Shown piece by piece: positions 15,856-26,321 of a stretch of 35,560 nt of DNA. The translations under genes were made by a program, and so were the position numbers. The notes below the pieces were generated by a model, which was given only the letters and a program-made list of their open reading frames with translations, was not told the origin of the DNA and searched no databases. Origin of the DNA: Sphingobium indicum BiD32 (lineage in GTDB: Bacteria > Pseudomonadota > Alphaproteobacteria > Sphingomonadales > Sphingomonadaceae); the NCBI RefSeq assembly GCF_000382885.1, contig NZ_CAVK010000231.1, forward strand, positions 1 through 35,560. The letters are read 5' to 3'. The number at the start of each line of letters is the position of its first letter. Within the stretch, counting starts at the first letter, position 1.

Positions 15856-18855
15856 GTGAAGACATTTTCCAAGAGGGCACTTTTGCGTGCCAGCGCCGCA
15901 CCGGCGATTCTGGGCGCGTCGCTGATCGCGACCGCCGCATTCGCACAGGATGCGCCGCAGGCTGCCGAAGCCGATATGGGCGACACCATCATCGTCACCG
16001 GGTCGCTGATCAAGAACCCCAATCTGGCGCGTTCGACCCCCGTGACGGCGACCACCGCCGACCAGATCGAACTGAAGCAGAACAACACCGCCGAAGAAAT
16101 TCTGCGCGAAATTCCGGGCATCGTTCCCAGCATCGGTTCGGCCGTCAACAACGGCAATGGCGGTGCTTCGTTCGTCAACCTGCGCGGCCTGGGTTCCAAC
16201 CGCAACATCGTCCTGATCGACGGCAACCGTCTGGTGCCTGCCGAACTGAACGGCCGTTTCGACCTTAACAACATCCCGCTGGCCCTGATCGACCGCGTCG
16301 ACGTGCTGACCGGTGGTGCTTCGACCACTTATGGTGCGGACGCCATTTCGGGTGTCGTCAACTTCGTCACCAAGTCCGACTTTGCCGGTCTGGAAGCGAA
16401 TATCGCCAACCAGCTGACCGAAGAAGCCGACGGCCATTACGTCCGCGCCGACCTGACGCTGGGTGCCAATTTCGACGATGGCCGCGGTAACGTGGTCTTC
16501 TCGGTCGGCTATCAGCAGTCCGACCCGGTCTATCAGGGCGATCGTTCCTTCTCCGACGTTTCGATCGACTCCTTCAGCGGCCTGGGCGGCGGTTCGGGCA
16601 CGTCGACCCCCTCGCGCTTCACCAACGTCAACACGACCGGTGCCGATTCGATCACGACCGGTTGCGGCCTTGATGGACAGCCAGCTTGTAACGCCGTTCA
16701 GGGCAACCGTCAGGTTACCGCTGCTGGCGGTGCGTTCCGCCCCACCTCGGCGTTCGACGCTTACAACTTCAACCCCTTCAATATCTTCCAGACGCCGTTT
16801 GAGCGCTTCAACATGTACGGCGCAGGCCGTTACGAAGTCAGCGACGCGGTGGAAGTCTATTCGCGCGGCATCTTCTCGAAGAACACCGTCAGCACCATTA
16901 TCGCCCCGTCTGGCGCGTTCGGCATCTCGGTGGCCGTCCCGCTTAGCAACCCTTATCTGTCTGCGGTACAGCGTAATGCTCTTTGCGCCTTCGACACCAA
17001 CCCGGGCGTAGGCTACTCAGCGCTCTACTCTCAGGCACAGTGCGACGCCGCAGCGACAGCGACAAACCCGAGCGACCCCAACTATCGTACTGCGACGACC
17101 ACCGTATCGCGTCGTGCGACCGAACTGGGTCCGCGTATCTCCGATTTCACCACGACCTTCTTCGATTATCGCATCGGCGCACGCGGTGGCATCACCGACT
17201 CGATCGACTGGGACCTGTCGGGTAGCTATGGCGAGTCCGAGAACGTTCAGACCCAGCAGGGCTACTGGCTGAACTCGCGCGTCCGTCAGGCGCTGCTGGC
17301 GACCAACACCGCGACCTGCCTGACCGATACCAATGGTTGCGTTCCGCTCAACCTGTTCGGCCCGGACGGTTCGATCAATGCGGCGCAGAACGCCTTTCTG
17401 ACGGCCAACAGCCAGGTCACGACCAAGACGTCGCTGGCACAGGTCAAGGGCACCGTCAGCGGTGACTTCGGCGTTGCTTCGCCTTTCGGCACCGATAGCC
17501 TGGCTTTCGCGCTGGGTGGCGAATATCGCAAATATGGCGCCAGCCAGGAATCCGATCTGCTCTCGCAGTCGGGCGATCTGGGCGGTGCCGGCGGTGCGGC
17601 CCCGAACATCGACGGCGGCTATGACGTCTATGAAGCCTATGGCGAAATCATTCTGCCGCTGGTGCAGGACAAGCCTTTCTTCCAGGATCTGACGCTGGAA
17701 GCGGGCATCCGCTACTCCGACTACACGGTTGATGGCGGTTCGGGCTACAACACGACCACATGGAAGGTGGCCGGTAACTGGACGCCGGTTGACGGCATCA
17801 AGTTCCGTGGCAACTATTCGCGTGCGGTTCGTGCCCCGAACATCGCAGAACTGTTCGCTCCAGTGAACACCACGCTGACCAACCTCGACAGCGATCCCTG
17901 CGCCGGCGTTGCGCCGACCCAGAACGCCAATCTGGCGGCTGTCTGTATTGCTCAAGGCGCAACAGCAGCTCAGCTTGGTTCGATCATCAACGATCCGGCT
18001 GGCCAGGTAAACTCCACCGGTGGCGGTAACCTTGCCCTCGGCCCGGAAAAGTCGAACAGCTGGGGCCTGGGCGTGTCGCTGCAGCCTGCAGCGCTGCCAG
18101 GCTTCAGCCTGACGGTCGATTATTACAACATCAAGATTTCGGGTGCCATCACCTTCCCGACGCCTGATGACGTGATTTCGGCCTGTTTCGACAATATCAC
18201 GGCTGCCAGCGCTTCGGACGCAGCTTGCACCGGCATCCGTCGCGATCCGTCGACCGGCGCACTGTTCGGTGAAGCTGCTGTCGTGGGTGGTCTGCCGCAG
18301 TCGCTGTCGAACCTGGGCAAGCTGGCCACGGACGGCATCGACGTTCAGCTGAACTATCAGAAGGATGTCGGTTTCGCGAAGTGGGCGCTTAGCGCCAACG
18401 GCAACTGGACCAACAGCTCGACCTTCCAGGCGACCCCGACGTCGGTCAACCGCGAATGCGTTGGCCTCTACAGCGTCAACTGCGCCTCGATCCAGCCCAA
18501 GCTGTCCTGGTCGGTGCGTAACACCCTCTCGTTTGACTCGGTTGATCTGTCGCTGCTGTGGCGCTATATCGACGGCGTGAAATATGAGGATGGCGATGCA
18601 TTCGTCGGCACGCTGAACGGCAAGGAAGTCGATTTCAACCGTATCCCGGCTGAACATTATTTCGACCTGACCAGCCGCTTCCATGTTTCGGACGAGGTCA
18701 CGCTGACCATGACCGTGCAGAACCTGCTGGACAACCAGCCCAAGGTGGTTGGCAACACCATTGGTTCGACCAGCTACAATAGCGGTAACGTCTATCCGTC
18801 GACCTACGACGCGCTGGGCCGCCGCTACACGGTCGCTGCCAAGCTGCGCTTCTGA
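15856..18855 (+). CDS. TonB-dependent outer-membrane receptor
   Basis: Outer-membrane active transporter powered by TonB-ExbBD, 999 residues. A signal peptide ends ATAAFA|Q (about residue 30). A TonB-box-like DTIIVTGS (43-50) is followed by the plug domain with PVTATTADQIELKQ, FVNLRGLGSNRNIVLIDG and GGASTTYGADAISGVVNFVT. A 22-strand-type barrel fills the rest and ends in Phe (AAKLRF), as outer-membrane barrels do. The start is GTG at 15856: AAGGGA lies 7 bases upstream and the signal peptide begins at once. Codons such as GTT, CGT and GCT are far more common than in the neighbours, which suggests high expression. The ligand cannot be read from sequence. Next to it lie a sulfotransferase-like and a hydroxylase gene. 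Confidence 0.95.
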   Translation: MKTFSKRALLRASAAPAILGASLIATAAFAQDAPQAAEADMGDTIIVTGSLIKNPNLARSTPVTATTADQIELKQNNTAEEILREIPGIVPSIGSAVNNGNGGASFVNLRGLGSNRNIVLIDGNRLVPAELNGRFDLNNIPLALIDRVDVLTGGASTTYGADAISGVVNFVTKSDFAGLEANIANQLTEEADGHYVRADLTLGANFDDGRGNVVFSVGYQQSDPVYQGDRSFSDVSIDSFSGLGGGSGTSTPSRFTNVNTTGADSITTGCGLDGQPACNAVQGNRQVTAAGGAFRPTSAFDAYNFNPFNIFQTPFERFNMYGAGRYEVSDAVEVYSRGIFSKNTVSTIIAPSGAFGISVAVPLSNPYLSAVQRNALCAFDTNPGVGYSALYSQAQCDAAATATNPSDPNYRTATTTVSRRATELGPRISDFTTTFFDYRIGARGGITDSIDWDLSGSYGESENVQTQQGYWLNSRVRQALLATNTATCLTDTNGCVPLNLFGPDGSINAAQNAFLTANSQVTTKTSLAQVKGTVSGDFGVASPFGTDSLAFALGGEYRKYGASQESDLLSQSGDLGGAGGAAPNIDGGYDVYEAYGEIILPLVQDKPFFQDLTLEAGIRYSDYTVDGGSGYNTTTWKVAGNWTPVDGIKFRGNYSRAVRAPNIAELFAPVNTTLTNLDSDPCAGVAPTQNANLAAVCIAQGATAAQLGSIINDPAGQVNSTGGGNLALGPEKSNSWGLGVSLQPAALPGFSLTVDYYNIKISGAITFPTPDDVISACFDNITAASASDAACTGIRRDPSTGALFGEAAVVGGLPQSLSNLGKLATDGIDVQLNYQKDVGFAKWALSANGNWTNSSTFQATPTSVNRECVGLYSVNCASIQPKLSWSVRNTLSFDSVDLSLLWRYIDGVKYEDGDAFVGTLNGKEVDFNRIPAEHYFDLTSRFHVSDEVTLTMTVQNLLDNQPKVVGNTIGSTSYNSGNVYPSTYDALGRRYTVAAKLRF

Positions 18856-18876
18856 TCCTTCGATCAGGCAAGAAAG

Positions 18877-18908
18877 AAAAGGGGCCGGTGGCGACACCGG
18901 CCCTTTTT
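18877..18908 (+). terminator. Intrinsic terminator of the TonB receptor gene
   Basis: A perfect 9-bp stem, GGGCCGGTG (18882-18890) with CACCGGCCC (18895-18903), has a GCGA tetraloop and is followed by TTTTT. An AAAA run on the 5' side extends the pairing. It stands 21 bases after the receptor stop codon. The A-run could make it act weakly in the other direction too, for the convergent gene ending at 19057. Confidence 0.88.
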
Positions 18909-19017
18909 CTATGGGTGGGCGTGGAGCGGAGATGCATCCACACGCAGCCATCTACGGCCACGGGAAGCAGCCGCTCGGGCTAAGCCGTCAAAGCCTTGTC
19001 CTTTTTAAGAAGAATGT

Positions 19018-19050
19018 CCCTTTCGATTGGCTCAGGGCGAACCGATCGAC
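19018..19050. repeat. Degenerate dispersed-repeat remnant
   Basis: The stretch containing TTCGATTGGCTCAGGGCGAA resembles the short dispersed intergenic repeat of sphingomonads and caulobacters whose translation reads roughly FDxLRANG. It lies in the 201-bp gap between the receptor terminator and the next convergent gene. Only one incomplete copy is seen here, and the match is from memory. Confidence 0.35.
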
Positions 19051-19056
19051 GTGCTT

Positions 19057-20094
19057 CTATCCGTTGATCAGTGGCCGGGGCAGGTACATCGCAATCCCGG
19101 CATTGTCCGCCAGCACCATGGCCCAATGGGCAACCTTGGCGACCTCGTCGGCATGGATCTCCAGCCCGCGCTGCGCCGCTTCCGCGCGTTGGCCCGGTGT
19201 GAAGGTTGCACCATTTTTGGCGTTGCGGGCAAAGACCGGGCCGCTGGCGATTGCGGCGACCGCTGCATCGTCCAGCGCCAGCCCGAACAGGCGGGCGAGT
19301 GCGGCCAAACTCTCGACCGGTCTTGCCACTAGCGTTTCGCTGTCCAGCGTGGCGACCCGCGCGCCCAGTTGATCGCACAGCGTCTGGAACTGACGCTGTT
19401 GCGCCAGCCAGCCGACGGCTGCGACCTGAATATCGGTCAGGCCCAGATAGTCGGAGGGCGCTATGCCCAGCGGCTCGATCATCCCTTCGCGCGCCAGCTT
19501 CTGGAACAGGTCGCGTACCCAGAGCCGCCCCCACATGCCCTTGCGCGCGATCGAGGCGAGATAGGGTTCCAGTGGGGCATGGAGCAGGAGCGCGCAGGCA
19601 TCGGGTCGCAATCCCATAACTGCAGGGATTAGCGGATTGATGAGGTTCGAGGGCTTGATCACCACCGCCTCGCCTGGGCCGAAGGGGCGGGCAAGCAGAT
19701 GCAGGCTGGCGTCCAGCACCCGCGCCACATCCGGCCCCTTTGCCCCGCGATGTCGCCAGCCGATCAGGTCGTTGAGCAGCACAGGCTCTTTCAGGCCCAT
19801 CGCAACGCCTGGAATATCGAGCGCGGCGGCCAGCAAGGTCGAGCAGCAATAGGCGGAATGAAACAGGAAATGGAGCGGCGCACGCGGCGGCATATGCGCC
19901 ATGGCGTCAGCCAGCCGCAATACTAACGGCGCTTCCGCCTCCCCCAGATGCTCGTCGGTCAGGAACGGAATGTCGCCATGTCGCGCGCGGGGAACCCGCC
20001 GCATATGGACTGCGTCATGCCCCGGATCGTAGCGATGGGCCAGCCATTGGGCATCGCGCATGATGTCGCGGATCGCGGGATCGGGAGAGGTCAT
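19057..20094 (-). CDS. Sulfotransferase-like P-loop protein
   Basis: 345-residue protein, probably cytosolic (no signal or membrane segment). Residues 76-88 read FLFHSAYCCSTLL, which resembles the phosphosulfate-binding P-loop of sulfotransferase-fold proteins (typical form xxxRSGSTLL). 'GVAMGLKEPVLLNDL' and a later helical 'LDSETLVARPVESLAALARL' segment match the general sulfotransferase layout, where a helix after the second strand and a C-terminal 'yEdL...p...l..l..flGl' block occur. The usual basic/Ser residues of the loop are changed to Ala-Tyr-Cys-Cys, so PAPS use is unproven. The ATG at 20094 is chosen with GAAGG 9 bases upstream; 20112 is possible. It is divergent from the TPR-hydroxylase gene and converges on the receptor. 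Confidence 0.6.
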   Translation of the reverse strand: MTSPDPAIRDIMRDAQWLAHRYDPGHDAVHMRRVPRARHGDIPFLTDEHLGEAEAPLVLRLADAMAHMPPRAPLHFLFHSAYCCSTLLAAALDIPGVAMGLKEPVLLNDLIGWRHRGAKGPDVARVLDASLHLLARPFGPGEAVVIKPSNLINPLIPAVMGLRPDACALLLHAPLEPYLASIARKGMWGRLWVRDLFQKLAREGMIEPLGIAPSDYLGLTDIQVAAVGWLAQQRQFQTLCDQLGARVATLDSETLVARPVESLAALARLFGLALDDAAVAAIASGPVFARNAKNGATFTPGQRAEAAQRGLEIHADEVAKVAHWAMVLADNAGIAMYLPRPLING

Positions 20095-20205
20095 GGAGAC
20101 CAGCCTTCGCATGGCTGTTACGGCCATTCAAGATGCAGGACTTTCCCCTACTTGCCAGCGCCCCGGCTTGTGGTAGCGATGGTGGATGATGGGCTGGGGG
20201 GCTTT

Positions 20206-21486
20206 ATGGAATTGGCGGTGGGCCGGTTGGTGCAGCAGGCAGTGGAGGCGCGGCGGCAGGGGCATGTCGCAGCGGCCGAACAATTATTGCGCGATGCGCT
20301 TGCGCGGCACCCGGGGGAGCCTCAGGCGCTCAACCTGCTGGGGATGATCGCGCTCGACCAGCGGGATTTTGCGGCGGCCAGCGGGCATTTTCGTGGTGCG
20401 GCTGCGGTTGATCCCAGGGAGGCGGCGCTGTGGATGAATGTCGCGTCGGCAGAGCGCGGGCTGGGCCATGCGGAAGGCGAGCGGGCCGCGTTGCAGGCGG
20501 CGATCGACATCGACCAGCGCAATTTGATGGCGCAAATCCGCATGGCGCAACTCCAGCAACGGCTGGATGAACGGCAAGGTGCGGCGGACAGTTGGGGCAA
20601 GGCGCTGGCGCTGTCCGCGGGACTGCCCGATCTGCCGCCAGCGCTGGTCGAGACGCTGGCGCAGGCGCGGGCATTTGTCATGGCGCATCAGGCGCAATTT
20701 GCTGCCTTTGTCGAGGCGGGCGTTGCCGCACAGCTGGCATCGGCGGACAGGGTGACGCAGCGGCGCTTTCAAGCCTGTCTGGACCGGGAATTTGGTCGCC
20801 GGATGATCTACCAGAATCATTGTTCGGGCCTGCATTATCCCTTTCTGCCCGCGGACGAATATTTCGACCGGCATCATTTTCCCTGGATGGACGCGCTGGA
20901 AGCGCAGACCGATGTAATCCGCGCCGAATTTCTGGCGATGATCGGGCAGAATGACGGGGCGATCCGCCCCTATGTGCGGCAGGATGCCGGAACGCCGCAG
21001 AATATATGGACCGCGCTTGATGGCTCGCTCGATTGGGGTGCGGCGTTTCTGTGGGAATATGGCGTGCGGAACGAAGCGGTGTGCGCGGCCTGCCCGCAGA
21101 CCGTTGCGGTGCTGGAGGCTTTGCCGCGCGCTGATATTCCGGGGCGGGCGCCATCGGCCTTCTTCTCGCTGCTGAGGCCCGGTAGCCGGATTCCCGCGCA
21201 CACGGGCGTCACCAATACGCGTGCTATCGTCCATCTGCCGCTGGTTGTGCCGCCGGGCTGTTTCTTTCGTGTCGGGGGTGAAACGAGGGCATGGCAAGAA
21301 GGTGTCGCCTTCGCCTTTGACGACACGATCGAACATGAGGCGTGGAACGACAGCGATCATTTGCGGGTGGTGCTGATTTTGGACGTGTGGAACCCGCATT
21401 TGTCGCTTGCGGAGCAGCAGCTATTGAAGCAATTCTACGCGACGGCCGATGCGAGCAAGACGAACGACGTCCTACCGCGCATCTGA
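20206..21486 (+). CDS. TPR protein with aspartyl/asparaginyl beta-hydroxylase domain
   Basis: Fe(II)/2-oxoglutarate-dependent hydroxylase fused to tetratricopeptide repeats, 426 residues, cytosolic by lack of signal. The N-terminal 145 residues hold three or four TPR helices pairs (RQGHVAAAEQLLRDALARHP and the repeats after it). The C-terminal part is the Asp/Asn beta-hydroxylase fold: SLLRPGSRIPAHTGVTNTRA with iron-binding His about 332, FDDTIEHEAWNDS with His about 377, then Arg about 387 for 2-oxoglutarate, and DVWNPHLS. All three ligand positions are kept, so it should be active. ATG 20206 has a G-run 5 bases upstream; in-frame ATGs upstream (20179 and earlier) lack one. The substrate is unknown; the receptor or a peptide it imports are candidates only by neighbourhood. 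Confidence 0.85.
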   Translation: MELAVGRLVQQAVEARRQGHVAAAEQLLRDALARHPGEPQALNLLGMIALDQRDFAAASGHFRGAAAVDPREAALWMNVASAERGLGHAEGERAALQAAIDIDQRNLMAQIRMAQLQQRLDERQGAADSWGKALALSAGLPDLPPALVETLAQARAFVMAHQAQFAAFVEAGVAAQLASADRVTQRRFQACLDREFGRRMIYQNHCSGLHYPFLPADEYFDRHHFPWMDALEAQTDVIRAEFLAMIGQNDGAIRPYVRQDAGTPQNIWTALDGSLDWGAAFLWEYGVRNEAVCAACPQTVAVLEALPRADIPGRAPSAFFSLLRPGSRIPAHTGVTNTRAIVHLPLVVPPGCFFRVGGETRAWQEGVAFAFDDTIEHEAWNDSDHLRVVLILDVWNPHLSLAEQQLLKQFYATADASKTNDVLPRI

Positions 21487-21561
21487 TCGACGGCATGGAG
21501 GCTGGCCCGTTCGGAGAGACGGGGTCGGCACTGCCGCCTTTCTAGGAGAATTGGAGTGCGA

Positions 21562-21813
21562 ATGTTCAAGGCAGTGATTGCGTCCAGCCTGATCGTCATG
21601 GCCATGCCCGCGCTGGCACAGGACAAGGCCCCGCTGGACAAAAATGATCCCGATGCGGTGCGGTGCAAGCGGTTTCAGGTCACCGGTTCGCTGGTGAAGA
21701 AGGAGCGGGTCTGCAAGACCAATGCCGAGTGGCGGGCGATTTCCGAGCAGCAGAATCGCGATGCCGATGACATCATCACTCGCAGCCGCGCGGGGATGAA
21801 CCCCAACGGTTGA
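21562..21813 (+). CDS. Small exported protein with paired cysteines
   Basis: 83 residues. A signal peptide (VIASSLIVMAMPALAQ) leaves a mature protein of about 64 residues with the pattern C-x5-TGS-x7-C-x3-EW (RCKRFQVTGSLVKKERVC, then KTNAEWRAISEQQ). The two cysteines are well placed for one disulfide. I recognise this pattern from small secreted proteins of sphingomonads and caulobacters but know of no function. The ATG at 21562 has GGAG 6 bases upstream; a GTG two codons earlier is possible. It follows the TPR-hydroxylase gene by 75 bp in the same direction. Its stop codon lies within a long hairpin. Confidence 0.75.
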   Translation: MFKAVIASSLIVMAMPALAQDKAPLDKNDPDAVRCKRFQVTGSLVKKERVCKTNAEWRAISEQQNRDADDIITRSRAGMNPNG

Positions 21814-21848
21814 CAAGGCGGAGGGGCATGGCCCCTCCTGCCTTGTCA
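21811..21848. terminator. Long hairpin between convergent genes
   Basis: A 17-bp stem with one bulged T pairs TGACAAGGC + GGAGGGGC (21811-21827) with GCCCCTCC + T + GCCTTGTCA (21831-21848), leaving an ATG triloop. The left end is the stop codon of the small exported protein, and the right end is two bases from the clpB stop. The symmetry suggests a shared two-way transcription end, but neither side has a T-run, so Rho or mRNA 3'-end protection may be involved. Confidence 0.6.
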
Positions 21849-21850
21849 TG

Positions 21851-24430
<2,580 letters not shown>

Positions 24431-24549
24431 GACTTACCTTTGTGAAGCCCTTGGCTCTTTATGAAACTGCGGCTGATGTGGTGTTGCCCAAAGGCCACAC
24501 AAGAGGCACTACGCAATTTCCACCAAGGACCGTTTCTTTTCGGCCCGAC

Positions 24550-26172
24550 TTATTTCGGTTTGTCGGCCTTGGGCTGATCCGGGGCGAAGGCGTCGCCGAA
24601 AAAGTCGCCCTGATACCAGCGTGGCGCTTGCGGCGCGTCGGCGATGTCGCGGGCGATGGCGTAATTGACGCGGGCGAATTTTGCCGCAGCCTGCCAGTTG
24701 AACGGCAGGCGGATCTGGTCCGACGGCTGATGATAGTCGGTCTTGAGGAAATGCTCGAACGCCGCTTTGCCCGGCCCTGCAAAGCCGGTCATCAGGAATA
24801 CCGAGGGCACGCCTTCCTGCACGAAGCGATAATGGTCGGACCGGGTGAAGAGGCCTTCGGCAGGCAGCGGATCGGGCGAGAGGGTGACGCCTGCGGATGT
24901 GGCGGCGCGATCGACGATTGGGCCGAGCGTCGAATGTTCCGCGCCGAATGCGACGACATCGGCAAAATCATAGGTCAGGATCGGCATGTCGAGATTGACC
25001 ACGCCGACGAGTCTGCCACCGGCGGGCAGGACAGGATTGCGGGCGAGATATTGCGAACCGAGCAGGCCGTCCTCCTCCGCCGTGACCGCCGCGAACAGGA
25101 TCGAGCGTTTGGGGCGGGTGCCGCTGTCGGCAAAGGCCTTGGCGACCGCCAGCATCGTCGCGGTGCCCGACGCATTGTCCATCGCGCCATTATAGATTTT
25201 GTCATCGCCCTTTGCGCTTTGCCGCACGCCATTATGGTCGAGATGGGCCATCAGCAGCACATATTCATGCCCCAGTGCCGGGTCCGATCCGGGCAGGATG
25301 GCGATGACATTGGATGAGGCGGCGGTGCGGACGCTGCTGGTGCGGTCAAGCCGGACGAGGGGCTTGAGGGCAAAGCCCTTGGGACGCCCGCCCTTCTTGC
25401 CCGCAAGCTGCATGATCGCGGCGATCTTGCGGCCTGACCCGGCGAACAGGGCGTCGGTCGCGGTGCCATTGACCGAAGCGCCGCCGCGAATGGCGGGGGT
25501 GCGGGTGAAGGGTTTGGCCTGTGCGTCGAGCCAGCTGACGGTCGGTTCGCTGGCGCGGTCGCGCAGCTTTTCCCAGGGGGTGCGGGCGAGCAGGCTGGGG
25601 CTGGGAATGGTGATGAGGCCAATGGCGCCGGCCTTTTGCGCGGCCAATGCCTTTTCGGCGGCGAGATGCGCACCGACTTCGCTGGGCATTCCGACTGGCG
25701 AGCCGGAAAGGACCACGGCGAATTTACCGCGCAGGTCGAGGCCCGCATAATCGTCGATCTTCTCGCGGTCCGATTGCAGGCCGTAGCCGACGAACACCGC
25801 GCCCGCCTCTATGCTCTGGACCGGTTCGCGGCCGAAAGCACCGATGGCGACGTCGCCGGCCGTGTCGAAGCGGGTGCTGCCAATGGTGAGCGCGGGCTTC
25901 ACCTTGGGATCGAGTTCGGCCAGCGCCAGCGTGACCGGCTGATACCAGCTGTCCTTGACCGCCTGTTGCAGGCCGAGCGCGGCGAAGCGGGCGGCGACGT
26001 AGCGGGCGGCGATGTCATAGCCGCGCGTCCCGGCGTCGCGCCCTTCGAGCAGATCGTCGGCCAGGAAGCTGACATCGGCGCGGATCGCGTCCGGGGAGAA
26101 GCCTGGTTCCTGCGCGAGGGCGGGCGCGGATAGGGCGAGCAGCGAGGCAAGCAGGGGCAGGCGGCGGAACAT
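24550..26172 (-). CDS. Exported M28-family zinc aminopeptidase
   Basis: 540-residue exported di-zinc peptidase. A signal peptide (LPLLASLLALSAPALAQ) is followed by a region carrying a PA-type insert (about 130-270: 'GAVFVGYGLQSDREKIDDYA') and the M28 domain. The metal ligands are visible in order: MAHLDH, NGAMDNASGTATML, VTAEEDGLLGS (catalytic Glu), VVNLDMPI and TRSDHYRF. Family members remove N-terminal residues from peptides in the periplasm. The ATG at 26172 is chosen (AAAGG 7 bases upstream, immediate signal peptide) over an in-frame start at 26304. It is divergent from an M16 peptidase gene, with 149 bp between them. It is read towards clpB but is probably a separate unit. Confidence 0.9.
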   Translation of the reverse strand: MFRRLPLLASLLALSAPALAQEPGFSPDAIRADVSFLADDLLEGRDAGTRGYDIAARYVAARFAALGLQQAVKDSWYQPVTLALAELDPKVKPALTIGSTRFDTAGDVAIGAFGREPVQSIEAGAVFVGYGLQSDREKIDDYAGLDLRGKFAVVLSGSPVGMPSEVGAHLAAEKALAAQKAGAIGLITIPSPSLLARTPWEKLRDRASEPTVSWLDAQAKPFTRTPAIRGGASVNGTATDALFAGSGRKIAAIMQLAGKKGGRPKGFALKPLVRLDRTSSVRTAASSNVIAILPGSDPALGHEYVLLMAHLDHNGVRQSAKGDDKIYNGAMDNASGTATMLAVAKAFADSGTRPKRSILFAAVTAEEDGLLGSQYLARNPVLPAGGRLVGVVNLDMPILTYDFADVVAFGAEHSTLGPIVDRAATSAGVTLSPDPLPAEGLFTRSDHYRFVQEGVPSVFLMTGFAGPGKAAFEHFLKTDYHQPSDQIRLPFNWQAAAKFARVNYAIARDIADAPQAPRWYQGDFFGDAFAPDQPKADKPK

Positions 26173-26321
26173 GGGGGAGCCTTTGTAATCTATGATGTCC
26201 CGGAACCTATCGCGGCCAGCCGCGCTGTCCAGCGTCAAGCGTATTGCGCTGCTAAAACGCAGCGCTATCCTAGCGTCCTCCGCGGGTGACCAACCCGGCT
26301 GCATTTTCTTAGAGGTTGTTC

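Noticed and set aside
19948..20205. A longer N-terminus for the TPR-hydroxylase protein
   Set aside because: It would run through the divergent gene's coding region, gives His/Cys/Gly-rich non-TPR sequence and lacks a ribosome site.
24431..24549. CIRCE element or clear RpoH promoter before clpB
   Set aside because: No TTAGCACTC-N9-GAGTGCTAA is present, and the CTTG-type -35 boxes have no convincing -10 partner.
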